From positions 221,702 through 285,701 of the forward strand of contig NZ_LT574837.1 in assembly GCF_900086725.1 (NCBI RefSeq): DNA of 64,000 nt, written 5' to 3'. Shown here piece after piece: positions 16,044 through 24,659 of the stretch. The first letter of the stretch is position 1, and every line of letters begins with the position of its first letter. The notes under the pieces were generated by a model. The model worked only from the letters and a program-made list of their open reading frames with translations, made no database searches and was not told the DNA's origin. Source of the stretch: Bariatricus massiliensis. GTDB lineage: Bacteria > Bacillota > Clostridia > Lachnospirales > Lachnospiraceae. Both the position numbers and the translations under genes were made by a program.

Positions 16044-17081
16044 CTAAATTGGCTGGACCGACACCTTTACCTTGCGGCTTTCCGAGGCTTTCAGAACATC
16101 GGTATAGATTGCCGGGTATTTTTCCTTTAAGGCTTTGGAATCGGGCCTGCGAGTTGTTTTGGTTACAAAATCAATCAGAAGCTTATCGCTGCTCGTCTCT
16201 AAGACGCCATGCTCATGCTCCTTCATGACTTCGGCAATTCGCACGCTATGTGCTTCAATCTCCTTTTCATATGTTTTGATTTCTTTATTGCATTCAGAGA
16301 TTTTTCCCTGAAGCATTGCGATTCTGCGCAAAGGCGATTCGTACTTACGTGAAAACTCTATTGTCGGAAGCCCGGCCTGACTCGTACCATAAATCCTTGC
16401 CAGTGACTCCAAAGCAAGTTTTGGGGCAACATCCGCCATGGTCGGCGGTTTGTCATTTTCCAAGCTCCAGATCCATTCGTCCAAACGTTCAAAAATCATA
16501 TCCTCTTTCGCCTTATCACGAATAATCTCTGGCATTGCCAGATCATTGTCCGGATTGTTTCCCCAAACTACGGAAAAGGCGCCGATATTTACATCCGCTA
16601 CTGCAAGATAAAACCTCAGCTGCAGTTCATAGTAGAGCGGAATTGCTCCATCTGCCCATTCAGCCGCTTTGTGATACGTGCAGCTTTTACACTCCAAAAT
16701 TCCCGGCTCGCTATCGGATGCCCGTATAAAGCGCCGGTCAAAATTGGCGAGAGCGTAAGGATGATCTGCGTGCTGATACAGATTAGTATCTTCAATAACG
16801 GTGTTGCCTGTCTTTGCACCATACCAATAGGCAGCAATCGGCTCTAAAAGATGCCCCATCTGCAATTGGTTGGCATTGTTTTTTTTAGCAGGCTTCATTT
16901 GCCCTTTTTTGATTTTCCACAGCTCCAGTGGAGTCGTCCATGGTGATACGCCAAAAATGGCTGCTACATCACTTCCTCCCACAGTATAGGGAATATTTCC
17001 TTTCGGACCATGCATACGGCATTCCAGCCATCTGTCATTGGTCATACCGGCGGTGTCGCAAAGAATAATCGGTTTTGCCAT
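16044..17081 (-). CDS. YqaJ-family (lambda-type) exonuclease
   Basis: 345 residues. The PD-(D/E)XK core is visible: RWLECRMHG and GGSDVAAIFGVSPWTTPLEL at the N-terminus, QMGHLLEPIAAYWY, then SEPGILECKSC (ExK) near 130 and YYELQLRFYLAVA. Such enzymes degrade one DNA strand 5' to 3' so that an annealing protein can pair the other. The C-terminal third holds a coiled coil (ISECNKEIKTYEKEIEAHSV) and a tail unique to this subgroup. The ATG overlaps the stop of the upstream gene (ATGA), so translation is coupled. Confidence 0.85.
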   Translation of the reverse strand: MAKPIILCDTAGMTNDRWLECRMHGPKGNIPYTVGGSDVAAIFGVSPWTTPLELWKIKKGQMKPAKKNNANQLQMGHLLEPIAAYWYGAKTGNTVIEDTNLYQHADHPYALANFDRRFIRASDSEPGILECKSCTYHKAAEWADGAIPLYYELQLRFYLAVADVNIGAFSVVWGNNPDNDLAMPEIIRDKAKEDMIFERLDEWIWSLENDKPPTMADVAPKLALESLARIYGTSQAGLPTIEFSRKYESPLRRIAMLQGKISECNKEIKTYEKEIEAHSVRIAEVMKEHEHGVLETSSDKLLIDFVTKTTRRPDSKALKEKYPAIYTDVLKASESRKVKVSVQPI

Positions 17082-18223
17082 CAGTAACTCACCGCCTTTG
17101 CAAGGTCATAATCGCTCCATCTGAGTGAGAGCGCACGGGCCATATTTTCTTCTATGACCAACATCTTGCTTTCCGGCGTGTTCTCCGTCCTCAAAATAAA
17201 CGGGATCTCCTGCATAGCAAGAAATACGTCGTGGGCTGTCGCCGGACCACCTCCGTATGCCATCTCGTACATAGCTATGGCCTCAACTGCAGCCTTTTTT
17301 GGCAGACTCAGTTTTTTGCAAACCCTGGTCATTGCGTTTATCGGATAATCCAGATGAACCTCCAGCAGTTTTTGTAATTTGGCAATACTATCCCCAAACT
17401 GGGCAAAGAGCTGATCCAACGCCGCATCAAAATCGGAAACCTTAGACTGATGCCTGTGGTCAACTGCAATACACCCCCCGATATGGATGGAGCGCTTTCC
17501 GCTCACCAAAAGAGCAGAGACCTTTGCCGAAGCCACACCGGTATCCGAACTCATAAAACGAACACCCGGAGTCAGTTTGGAGGCCATCGCTGATTTCCCT
17601 TGAGAATCCAGCAGCTTTGTATACACCTCCAGTAAATCCTCTTTCTGATCCGGCATCGTCCATGATGCGCTTACCATGGCATGATCGCAGTATCCAGACT
17701 CGAATACATTTCCGTTGAATTGTGCATCCAACTTTCCCTTCAGTGCAACAAGAAGTTCATCGACTGGCAACACTGAATAATCAACCGCATCTCCAGAATG
17801 AACTGCTGCCACCTTCTCATCACGAATGAGAAGAAGCGCTTCTGACGAATAAAGTTCCATGCAGGCATTTAATACCTCTGCCAGAGCCTCACGACTGAGC
17901 TTAGGCAGCGCTGTGCCTCCGATTTTTGCCCGGTCAAGCAGACTTTTGTAGGCCGTCATACGTATCGGGAAAAGTTCTCCATTAATACGCATGGCCAGAC
18001 CAAGATTTTCAACTGTGTCATCCACAGCATCCTGTGTGGTTCCTGCCGCAAAAGCTGATAGATTTGTACTCAGAACAGAACCTTTTCCCAACGGCTGAAT
18101 CTCAAGGTCGCTGACCTTAGCTTTCACCCAACGGCTGTTCATAGACTGTTCCTGGTGATAATCAAGCATTCTGCGATAGGAACTGAATGTGGTGTAAAAA
18201 CCATCCTGACATTGTTTTTGCAT
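17081..18223 (-). CDS. DUF932-like element protein
   Basis: 380 residues from ATG 18223 (AAAGGAG six bases upstream; the longer frame has no site). It reads as an alpha/beta protein with MRINGELFPIRMTAYKSLLD, LLLIRDEKVAAVHSGDAVDY and a late helical region LEVHLDYPINAMTRVCKKLS. This resembles the DUF932 proteins common on phages and conjugative elements, often next to recombination genes. First gene of the operon headed by leader copy A and coupled to the YqaJ exonuclease. Function unknown. Confidence 0.5.
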   Translation of the reverse strand: MQKQCQDGFYTTFSSYRRMLDYHQEQSMNSRWVKAKVSDLEIQPLGKGSVLSTNLSAFAAGTTQDAVDDTVENLGLAMRINGELFPIRMTAYKSLLDRAKIGGTALPKLSREALAEVLNACMELYSSEALLLIRDEKVAAVHSGDAVDYSVLPVDELLVALKGKLDAQFNGNVFESGYCDHAMVSASWTMPDQKEDLLEVYTKLLDSQGKSAMASKLTPGVRFMSSDTGVASAKVSALLVSGKRSIHIGGCIAVDHRHQSKVSDFDAALDQLFAQFGDSIAKLQKLLEVHLDYPINAMTRVCKKLSLPKKAAVEAIAMYEMAYGGGPATAHDVFLAMQEIPFILRTENTPESKMLVIEENMARALSLRWSDYDLAKAVSY

Positions 18224-18264
18224 ATTACATGCTCCTTTCTTTTCTGGCGGGATTGCCGCCTTGA

Positions 18265-18453
18265 TATATAACAAAAGCCAGCAATCCAAAAAGACTGCTG
18301 GCTTATGCCCAAATATAAATTGGCCGGAAAACAAAAAAGTGCCATCTGCAAAATTGCAAATGACACTTTGATAAACTCTGTTAAACTGTGTTCAGCCTTG
18401 GCTAAACTTGATACTGGTATAAATATTATAGCAGAATTTATCTCCATAGTCAA
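18265..18453 (-). promoter_or_regulatory. Shared promoter / structured leader / tandem terminator element, copy A
   Basis: Minus strand: TTGACT (18448-18453), 17 bases, TATAAT (18425-18430). A leader hairpin follows, GTTTAGCC / GGCTGAAC (about 18390-18408), then GAGTTT, then terminator 1 (18332-18369: AGTGTCAT stem, GGCACTTTTTT) and terminator 2 (18272-18304: GCCAGCA / TGCTGGC, TTTTGTT). The DUF932-like gene starts 49 bases later. Copies B (28300-28490) and C (39900-40164) have the same order with different but complementary stem bases. Confidence 0.75.
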
Positions 18454-18511
18454 TCTATTTGAAAAAGAGCACGTAGTTGGCTATTATACTTCTACGTTAA
18501 TGTGCGCTGCT

Positions 18512-18838
18512 TTACTCGTATATAGTTTCTTTGAACCCGCCAACCAGAGTGAATAGTTCAATAAAAGTTTCATTAATATTCGCCATATAAATATTCTCAC
18601 TCAGAAATTTTACAACTGCAGGGTTGATTATTTCCATTACAAGGCGTTCTTGTTTGTTGATGAGAAAAAACTGTTGGGTATCGCCATTATAATAAAACCG
18701 CTGGTTTTCGCCTTCCCATCTGTCAAGCATATAATTAAACTTATCTATACTCATGTTTTTGCCCCAATCATATACCCAGCATTCTTTTCCATCTCTGATA
18801 ATCTTTTTATACGTTTCAGGATTATAATAAACAGACAT
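18512..18838 (-). CDS. Hypothetical element protein
   Basis: 108 residues from ATG 18838 (AGGAGG six bases upstream). Rich in aromatic residues: MSVYYNPETYKKIIRDGKEC, VYDWGKNMSIDKFNYMLDRW, FYYNGDTQQFFLINKQERLV. It reads as a small single-domain alpha/beta protein. No family recognised. It ends 60 bases before the copy A promoter, so it belongs to the preceding (methylase) transcript. Confidence 0.6.
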   Translation of the reverse strand: MSVYYNPETYKKIIRDGKECWVYDWGKNMSIDKFNYMLDRWEGENQRFYYNGDTQQFFLINKQERLVMEIINPAVVKFLSENIYMANINETFIELFTLVGGFKETIYE

Positions 18839-18953
18839 ATTTTGCCTCCTATTCATATAATATATTTGCATTATAGCAAAAGAATCATCCTTTTTCTATC
18901 TCTATTAAAGCAACTGAGGGATGCCTCCTAAAGACATCCCCCAGACCCAGATA

Positions 18954-19886
18954 CTATGCTGCTTTTTTGTTTATAGACCACATTCCTCTTCCATTATGAA
19001 AGAAGTATGCGGGATTGATCTGCAGCGTCTGGCGGATTTTTTCTTTCCACCATTTGTTTGCCTGTGCTTTTTTATGCGGCTCTATTTTCTCATAGAGAAA
19101 TGTGAGTGTCACCGGTTCGCTGCATTGTTCTAAAACAGCAGCAACTACGTCCCGCCATGTTGCACCCGGCATATCCCGGATATCGACCTCCGCTTTCTTT
19201 GCCATAATAATAGGAACCAGAAGCGGTGAATCCTTTCGGACAATCATCACATATTCATGCAGAATCGGAATGAATTTACCGCTATACTGGACCTGATCTG
19301 AAAAACAATTGTGCTGGGCTTTGATAATAATATTTTCCAAAGACCCCGGCTTGATAATTTCGGAAAGCATACTGTAAAGCACGCCTTTTTTCTTAATGTC
19401 ACCCATTAAAACCGCCATCCTGCCGCCCTTCTCAAGAGCTGAAAACTGTTTCATCATGGCGTAGTTCATTTTTTCAACAAAGCATTCCCAGTCCGGTATG
19501 CGCGACAGATCATGCTGCCTCGGGTCATAGCCGTAGTTCTTTTGGACATCTGAGGCTTTATACATGACATCCGAATAAGTGACAATATCCCAGTATGGAG
19601 GATGCCAGAAAATAAATTCTGGACGCTCCGGGATATCGCAGGTCATGATGTCAAAGCCGCTGTGCAGGTCATAAATATGGCTGCCAATACCCAGTTTGTC
19701 CGCCGCTGCTTTGGTCGTCCCACTGCCGCACATATAGTCGCAGATTTCTTCCGGTCTGAAGAATCCCAGAAGATCCTCAATCAGTCTGGGAGAGCAGTTC
19801 CCCCGATAACGGTTATTGCCGCCCTCACCACGCTCCGGATAGGAAACAATGCTGGTCAACGGTCTTGATTCGCTTTTATAAGGCAT
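18954..19886 (-). CDS. DNA methyltransferase (N6-adenine/N4-cytosine type) with C-terminal winged helix
   Basis: 310 residues from ATG 19886 (GGGAGG upstream). YMCGSGTTKAAADKLGIG near residue 55 is the SAM-binding motif I; FIFWHPPYWD near 95 is motif IV (HPPY in place of the common DPPY/SPPY). ALEKGGRMAVLMGDIKKKGV and YVMIVRK are later core strands. The last 70 residues (TWRDVVAAVLEQCSEPVTLT, AQANKWWKEKIRQTLQ, RGMWSI) form a HARE/winged-helix-like DNA-binding domain. No restriction partner is adjacent; it probably protects the element's DNA. Confidence 0.8.
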   Translation of the reverse strand: MPYKSESRPLTSIVSYPERGEGGNNRYRGNCSPRLIEDLLGFFRPEEICDYMCGSGTTKAAADKLGIGSHIYDLHSGFDIMTCDIPERPEFIFWHPPYWDIVTYSDVMYKASDVQKNYGYDPRQHDLSRIPDWECFVEKMNYAMMKQFSALEKGGRMAVLMGDIKKKGVLYSMLSEIIKPGSLENIIIKAQHNCFSDQVQYSGKFIPILHEYVMIVRKDSPLLVPIIMAKKAEVDIRDMPGATWRDVVAAVLEQCSEPVTLTFLYEKIEPHKKAQANKWWKEKIRQTLQINPAYFFHNGRGMWSINKKAA

Positions 19887-19908
19887 AATGCCACCTCCCT
19901 CTGTGTAT

Positions 19909-20892
19909 TTATGGTTCCCATGGTCTGGCCTCCATTTTTGCATACAGACAGCACTCTTTACATGCTTCACTTCCATTTCCGACACACAGCGGGTATGGAT
20001 TGTCCTGTTCCGGTGTATAGCAATCCGGATGCGTATTTTCTTTCAAATACTCATCCACAAACTCATGTGCAACCTCTGATACAGTCTGCCAGTAAGATTC
20101 CCAGTAGGAATCATTTTTGCCCAGTTTGTTCTGAAGTCTTTCTGGGAAATGCGGGTCCTGAATCATACGGTTATACTGTTCATTGGTAAGCTTATCCAGC
20201 TCATCCCAGTCTGATATCTGAGATACAAAATCTTCCAGTTGACAGGATGTCTTGTAAATCTCCGCCATCTCTCTGACAAACCGGCTGGATACGCAGATTT
20301 GCTGAGAGATAATAGCAATATGATAGTGGCTTTCGCAGTGTTCACCGTCAATGTAACATTCATAAAGAGACTCCGTGGAATACTCCACAAATTTCTCATT
20401 ATCTGTCCATTGGGGAATACAACCGCTTTCCTGTTCTTCCTTCAGCTTCTGTACCAATAAGCGTTTTGCATCGTTAAAATCCGTATAAACTTCGGATGAA
20501 TTTCCCTGTTCGCCATCTACCGCCCAATCTTCCAAAAGAATATAAATCCTCGGATGCTGACGGCATTCTTTCAGATCATCAAGCGGCTCCACCATAGACG
20601 GAGCCATGATGACAAAATCCAGAATGATGTCGTCAATAGTCTTTTTCTGGCCATACAGTTCAGAAAAAACATCTTCCAGCTTTTTTACTTCATAGGGCAG
20701 TGCTGGAACTTCAAAAGAGCAGTATATATCCGGCGTTTCATTTTCCGTTTCCTTATCCTCTCCATCACGGATTTCCGTAATCGTTCCATACAGGCCCTCA
20801 TACTCGCTTCCCGACGTTCCCACAATGGGAGCGCCGACAACATAGGTTGTGCCTTCATATTCAAATTCAGCACCGATTCGATTGATAATCAT
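19909..20892 (-). CDS. Hypothetical element protein with C-terminal cysteine cluster
   Basis: 327 residues, AAAGGAGG seven bases upstream. An N-terminal beta-rich region (EFEYEGTTYVVGAPIVGTSG, YEGLYGTITEIRDGE) is followed by an acidic helical middle. The C-terminus carries LCVGNGSEACKECCLYAK, a possible metal-binding cluster. It heads the run 19909-18954 and is preceded by 20906-22299. No family recognised. Confidence 0.6.
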   Translation of the reverse strand: MIINRIGAEFEYEGTTYVVGAPIVGTSGSEYEGLYGTITEIRDGEDKETENETPDIYCSFEVPALPYEVKKLEDVFSELYGQKKTIDDIILDFVIMAPSMVEPLDDLKECRQHPRIYILLEDWAVDGEQGNSSEVYTDFNDAKRLLVQKLKEEQESGCIPQWTDNEKFVEYSTESLYECYIDGEHCESHYHIAIISQQICVSSRFVREMAEIYKTSCQLEDFVSQISDWDELDKLTNEQYNRMIQDPHFPERLQNKLGKNDSYWESYWQTVSEVAHEFVDEYLKENTHPDCYTPEQDNPYPLCVGNGSEACKECCLYAKMEARPWEP

Positions 20893-20905
20893 TTTAATAC
20901 CTCCT

Positions 20906-21163
20906 TTATTCCGAAACTTTTATCGCAAACAGACAACGTGGATCATAGCGCATTTCGATAGCCGCATTCTTACAGGCTTCCTCTTCGTTCTCCGCTTTTA
21001 TGACTGCAATAAACGGCGTCGGCTCCATATCGTGCCATCTTCCTTCGTTGTCTGTACCGCACATATCCAGATCCGCCAGCTCATCATCTGTCAGACCAAC
21101 AATATCAAACATTTGTGAATCACGAACCCATGACGAGTCCATGCAAACGACATATGTGTTCAT
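20906..21163 (-). CDS. Hypothetical small acidic protein
   Basis: 85 residues, AAGGAGG seven bases upstream. MNTYVVCMDSSWVRDSQMFD, LTDDELADLDMCGTDNEGRW and FIAVIKAENEEEACKNAAIE suggest one compact alpha/beta domain with a final strand. Separated by 13 bases from the next gene, so part of the same operon. No family recognised. Confidence 0.6.
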   Translation of the reverse strand: MNTYVVCMDSSWVRDSQMFDIVGLTDDELADLDMCGTDNEGRWHDMEPTPFIAVIKAENEEEACKNAAIEMRYDPRCLFAIKVSE

Positions 21164-21174
21164 CTGTGTCCTCC

Positions 21175-22299
21175 TTAAATGTGGTAGTCTACGGCAGCCA
21201 ATACCGCATCCTCATCCATCTCATCAATGTGTCCGTCAATGCAACTGCGCCAGTCTACCGGAACATAGTTTCCGGATTCCGGATCCAACACGCTGTCTTC
21301 AATACTCAACCACTGGCCTGCATCCACAATGTCGTGTGAGCCTATCGGGTACTTCCAGCTGTTTGGAATTCCATACTCCTCAAGGTATTCCTCCAGCGCA
21401 GAGCCTTTTCGGTAAACGTATCTGCCCCAGTGCATAACTCCGTCCGGAACAATTTCTCCGTCAAAGTCGGAATCGGTCTTACCAGCCAAAAACATTCGTT
21501 CAAGCTTGTAAAAACGCTCTTTTGCTTTCTGATTTCTCCAATTCCGCATTTCCTCCCACGCAATATCCTTTTTTCTGGCTGCACATACCCATAAGTATCC
21601 CTCCGGCGCCTCAGCTTTTTCGCCCGAATTGCACCAGCTTGTCTCACCAATGGAATACTCAAGGCAGCTGTCTTTTACCAGAAACCTCTCTGGCCAGCGT
21701 CCGCCAATGGAATACCAATCCCATATAGCATTTGGATTATAGTAATACCCATAGCCTTGATGCTTTTCGTCAAAAGAAAAGCCGCATCTTTCTTCCGCAT
21801 ATTCCTCAAAACTTTTATAAAGTTTCCTGCGGGGATAATTGGACAGAGCTATCATTCGTTTTGCTTTCTTAGTACGCTTTTCATGGTGAAGCGGTCCCGC
21901 ATCCCTTTGAAATACTTTTCCGTCACGGATAATGAATCTGCCCCAGAGAGGATCGCCGTATTGCTCCACAATTGTACCTTGGGGAAGTTTGATACAGTCA
22001 ACCGCACTCTTGTATTCTTCACGCAGTTTTTCTGTCCGGTCATCAAACTCCAGATATTCCGGATCCTCCATCGATGCGCAATAAGGATACATCAGCTCAG
22101 AAACGCCGTCATTTACTGCACGGGAAAATGATGACTGAAGGTTTTGAAACCTCCCAATCGTAAAGTCCAGCATAAAGTTCTTTGTTTCTATTTGTTTCTG
22201 AAGTTCTAATTCCTTCAGGGCCTCCACTATCTGTTTGTCCAGTTCCTTGTCTTCCCTTACCTCAGGAATTTCTAAAATTGCTAATGTTAAAAAGTGCAT
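21175..22299 (-). CDS. Hypothetical protein with a WDWYSIGGRW signature
   Basis: 374 residues, AAAGGAAGG upstream. A helical N-terminus (DKELDKQIVEALKELELQKQ) leads to a tryptophan- and tyrosine-rich centre, FDEKHQGYGYYYNPNAIWDW then YSIGGRWPERFLV near 190. The motif NPNAxWDWYxIGGRW recurs in phage- and element-encoded proteins of unknown function. The C-terminal half is acidic (DGEIVPDGVMHWGRYVYRKG). Located downstream of the VWA gene on the same strand. Role unknown. Confidence 0.6.
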   Translation of the reverse strand: MHFLTLAILEIPEVREDKELDKQIVEALKELELQKQIETKNFMLDFTIGRFQNLQSSFSRAVNDGVSELMYPYCASMEDPEYLEFDDRTEKLREEYKSAVDCIKLPQGTIVEQYGDPLWGRFIIRDGKVFQRDAGPLHHEKRTKKAKRMIALSNYPRRKLYKSFEEYAEERCGFSFDEKHQGYGYYYNPNAIWDWYSIGGRWPERFLVKDSCLEYSIGETSWCNSGEKAEAPEGYLWVCAARKKDIAWEEMRNWRNQKAKERFYKLERMFLAGKTDSDFDGEIVPDGVMHWGRYVYRKGSALEEYLEEYGIPNSWKYPIGSHDIVDAGQWLSIEDSVLDPESGNYVPVDWRSCIDGHIDEMDEDAVLAAVDYHI

Positions 22300-22378
22300 A
22301 ATTACCTTCCTTTCTGGATAACAAGAGGGCAGCCGTAGAAATCCGGCTGCCCGTTGTGTTTTTTATAATTTGATGTCG

Positions 22379-24631
22379 TTATACCCTTATATGCCGCTTA
22401 ACTACAGCGGTCAGTTTTGTGGGCAGTTGTTTTAAATCCGAGATATCCATGAATGAGTCTCCGTAGATTCTCTCAATGTTCTGCTTGTCATCTCCAATTG
22501 CCGCAGCTACAAATAAAATGCCTTTGCGCTGATATTCCTGTTTGATGCCGCGTAGATCCTCCTCAGCTGCAGAACCGCTATATCCACTGTCAGCAGGCTG
22601 CCCATCTGAAACCAGTATGAGGATTTTTACTGCTTCCGGCCGCTTAGACAGCTGTTCCGCTACAAAACGAAGCGCTGCTCCGTCACGGTTACTGCCTCTG
22701 GCCGCAATGTCCATCATACGGTATTTATCATCGTGGTCAAAGCCGTCAAATTCCGCATAGGAATACAGTGCCACCGTATTTCCAACATCGGTATAATCGG
22801 TGGAATGACCATAGACCATTACCGGAATGTCCAGGCTCTGACAGAAATCATACAGAATGATAGCCGAGGCTCTTGCATAAGTACAGCGGTCACAGGAACA
22901 CATGGAGCCTGACTCATCCAGAAGCAGACCGACTGCCAGTTCCGGAATTTCATTGGGCAGGTTATTTTTGTAAAACACCTTCCCATCGTTCCTGCACAAT
23001 GCGTGCACATCCAGACGTCGGCCCATGATAAGACCGGTTAGCTTGCCGCCTCTTCGATTTTCCTTGAGCTGCTTCTGCAAACTCTTCTGCAGCTGGCGGG
23101 AAATATTGATCAAGGGCCCCGCAATAGCATTATACTGTTCTATAAGCTCCTCATCCACAGAGGCAATCCGGTTGATTCGGATAGGTACTCCTTCATGGAT
23201 ATTCCCATAGGAAATGTTCTGAGCGACATCATTCAGCTCCTGAATCCTTTCATTCTCCAGCTGCGCGCAGGCCGCCTTTTCCGCCATTTTATCCAGAAGG
23301 CGTTCAATATCAGCCGCCGCACGGTCGTAATACTCCCGCTCGTAATCTTCGTTTTTTTCCACGGAACCACCAACAGGTTCTGAGAGCGATTCTGACTGGT
23401 GATAAGGAATACGCCCTTGCTCATTATCCGAAGTTTCCTCTTTTCCTGAACCAGAATTCCTCCCATTCAGCGGGATTGCGTCTTCATCTGAAGAATTATC
23501 GCTTTCCCCAGACCCAGATGGATTTTCTTCCGTTTCAGAGTCAGTCTGGGAATCATCCTCATTCTCGGCGTCTGCATGGGTCTGTGCACGTTTGTCTGCC
23601 GTCGCAGATTCTTCTGTCTCACCAGAAGCTTCCGGTACCGGTGTGCTGTTTCCTTCACCCATTTCAGAACCGCCGGCAATCGCTCCCAGCACTTCCGATA
23701 AGGTTTCTGCAAGACTGGTGGAACCGCCGGAGGCTTCCGCCTCTTCCTGACGTTTTTTACATTCCTCACAAAAAGATTCGATATAGTCCCAGCACCTTAC
23801 CAGTACCATATTGACGACATTCAACCGGTCTTTTCCGGACTTGCTCATTAAAGCACTGTCAATATCGGTAATCAGGCCAAACACTGACTGAATCCTTTCG
23901 TCGCTTAGCGGTTCGTCTCCATACTTGATTTCTCCAAATTTGACATAAGACAACATAATCTGAAGGACGCTTTCAAAAATATGCTTTCCCTCATCCTCAT
24001 TTTCAATCAGCTGTGTCACTGTTTCAATATGTTCAAAATGCTGCTCCCGCAGCTTTTCAAGGCCGTATCCCAATGTGCCCGGAAAATTATTCAACATCCT
24101 GTTTTCGATATACCCATCCTCAATTACATTGGAAATATAATGGGAAACCATCTGCACCATCTCAAGATTTTTTGGATCGGTTTTCACATAATTCCAGAAT
24201 GCCTTTTCGTTCCGTGCATCCGCTGTCGTTTTCAGATCCGGCGGATAAGGATACCAACGGTAACTTCCCAAATAATTGGTATGTGTCTGCGCCGCCAAGA
24301 AGTCCGTATAAAGGACATGACCCAGTTCATGTGCGAACATGCCGCATACGATCTGGTAGCGGTTTTCCCGCCCCTTTACCTTCGTGACCATAGAATTCCC
24401 GGCATTGATACGTATAAGCATATTATCTGTTGATGCCACATGCTTTTCTCTCGGTTTCCAGTAAAGATTAACGCGGACCCGTCGGTTATAACGATACCGC
24501 CTCGTCTGTGCTGCCGCCAAATCTTCAAAATGTCCCGCCAAAAGACGGGACGAGAAGAATTGTCGGTCTGAGATTTTACTGCGCTGCTCATTGAGCCGCT
24601 GTTTTACTAACTTATGATTCACCCTCGCCAT
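22379..24631 (-). CDS. VWA-domain protein with HELGH motif, partner of the MoxR-like ATPase
   Basis: 750 residues. The N-terminal part has CGMFAHELGHVLYTDF near residue 98, a zincin-like HExxH-type segment. A long acidic Ser/Glu-rich linker fills about 320-430. The C-terminal 190 residues are a von Willebrand A domain with an intact metal site: LLLDESGSMCS near 570, then RGSNRDGAALRFV and ILVSDGQPADS. This matches the CobT/NorD-like VWA proteins that work with MoxR AAA+ ATPases to remodel a client; the gene directly follows such an ATPase with a 28-base gap. The client is unknown. Peptidase activity from HELGH alone is not certain. Confidence 0.82.
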   Translation of the reverse strand: MARVNHKLVKQRLNEQRSKISDRQFFSSRLLAGHFEDLAAAQTRRYRYNRRVRVNLYWKPREKHVASTDNMLIRINAGNSMVTKVKGRENRYQIVCGMFAHELGHVLYTDFLAAQTHTNYLGSYRWYPYPPDLKTTADARNEKAFWNYVKTDPKNLEMVQMVSHYISNVIEDGYIENRMLNNFPGTLGYGLEKLREQHFEHIETVTQLIENEDEGKHIFESVLQIMLSYVKFGEIKYGDEPLSDERIQSVFGLITDIDSALMSKSGKDRLNVVNMVLVRCWDYIESFCEECKKRQEEAEASGGSTSLAETLSEVLGAIAGGSEMGEGNSTPVPEASGETEESATADKRAQTHADAENEDDSQTDSETEENPSGSGESDNSSDEDAIPLNGRNSGSGKEETSDNEQGRIPYHQSESLSEPVGGSVEKNEDYEREYYDRAAADIERLLDKMAEKAACAQLENERIQELNDVAQNISYGNIHEGVPIRINRIASVDEELIEQYNAIAGPLINISRQLQKSLQKQLKENRRGGKLTGLIMGRRLDVHALCRNDGKVFYKNNLPNEIPELAVGLLLDESGSMCSCDRCTYARASAIILYDFCQSLDIPVMVYGHSTDYTDVGNTVALYSYAEFDGFDHDDKYRMMDIAARGSNRDGAALRFVAEQLSKRPEAVKILILVSDGQPADSGYSGSAAEEDLRGIKQEYQRKGILFVAAAIGDDKQNIERIYGDSFMDISDLKQLPTKLTAVVKRHIRV

Positions 24632-24659
24632 ACAGGGTTGACCTCCTTTCTAAATACGT

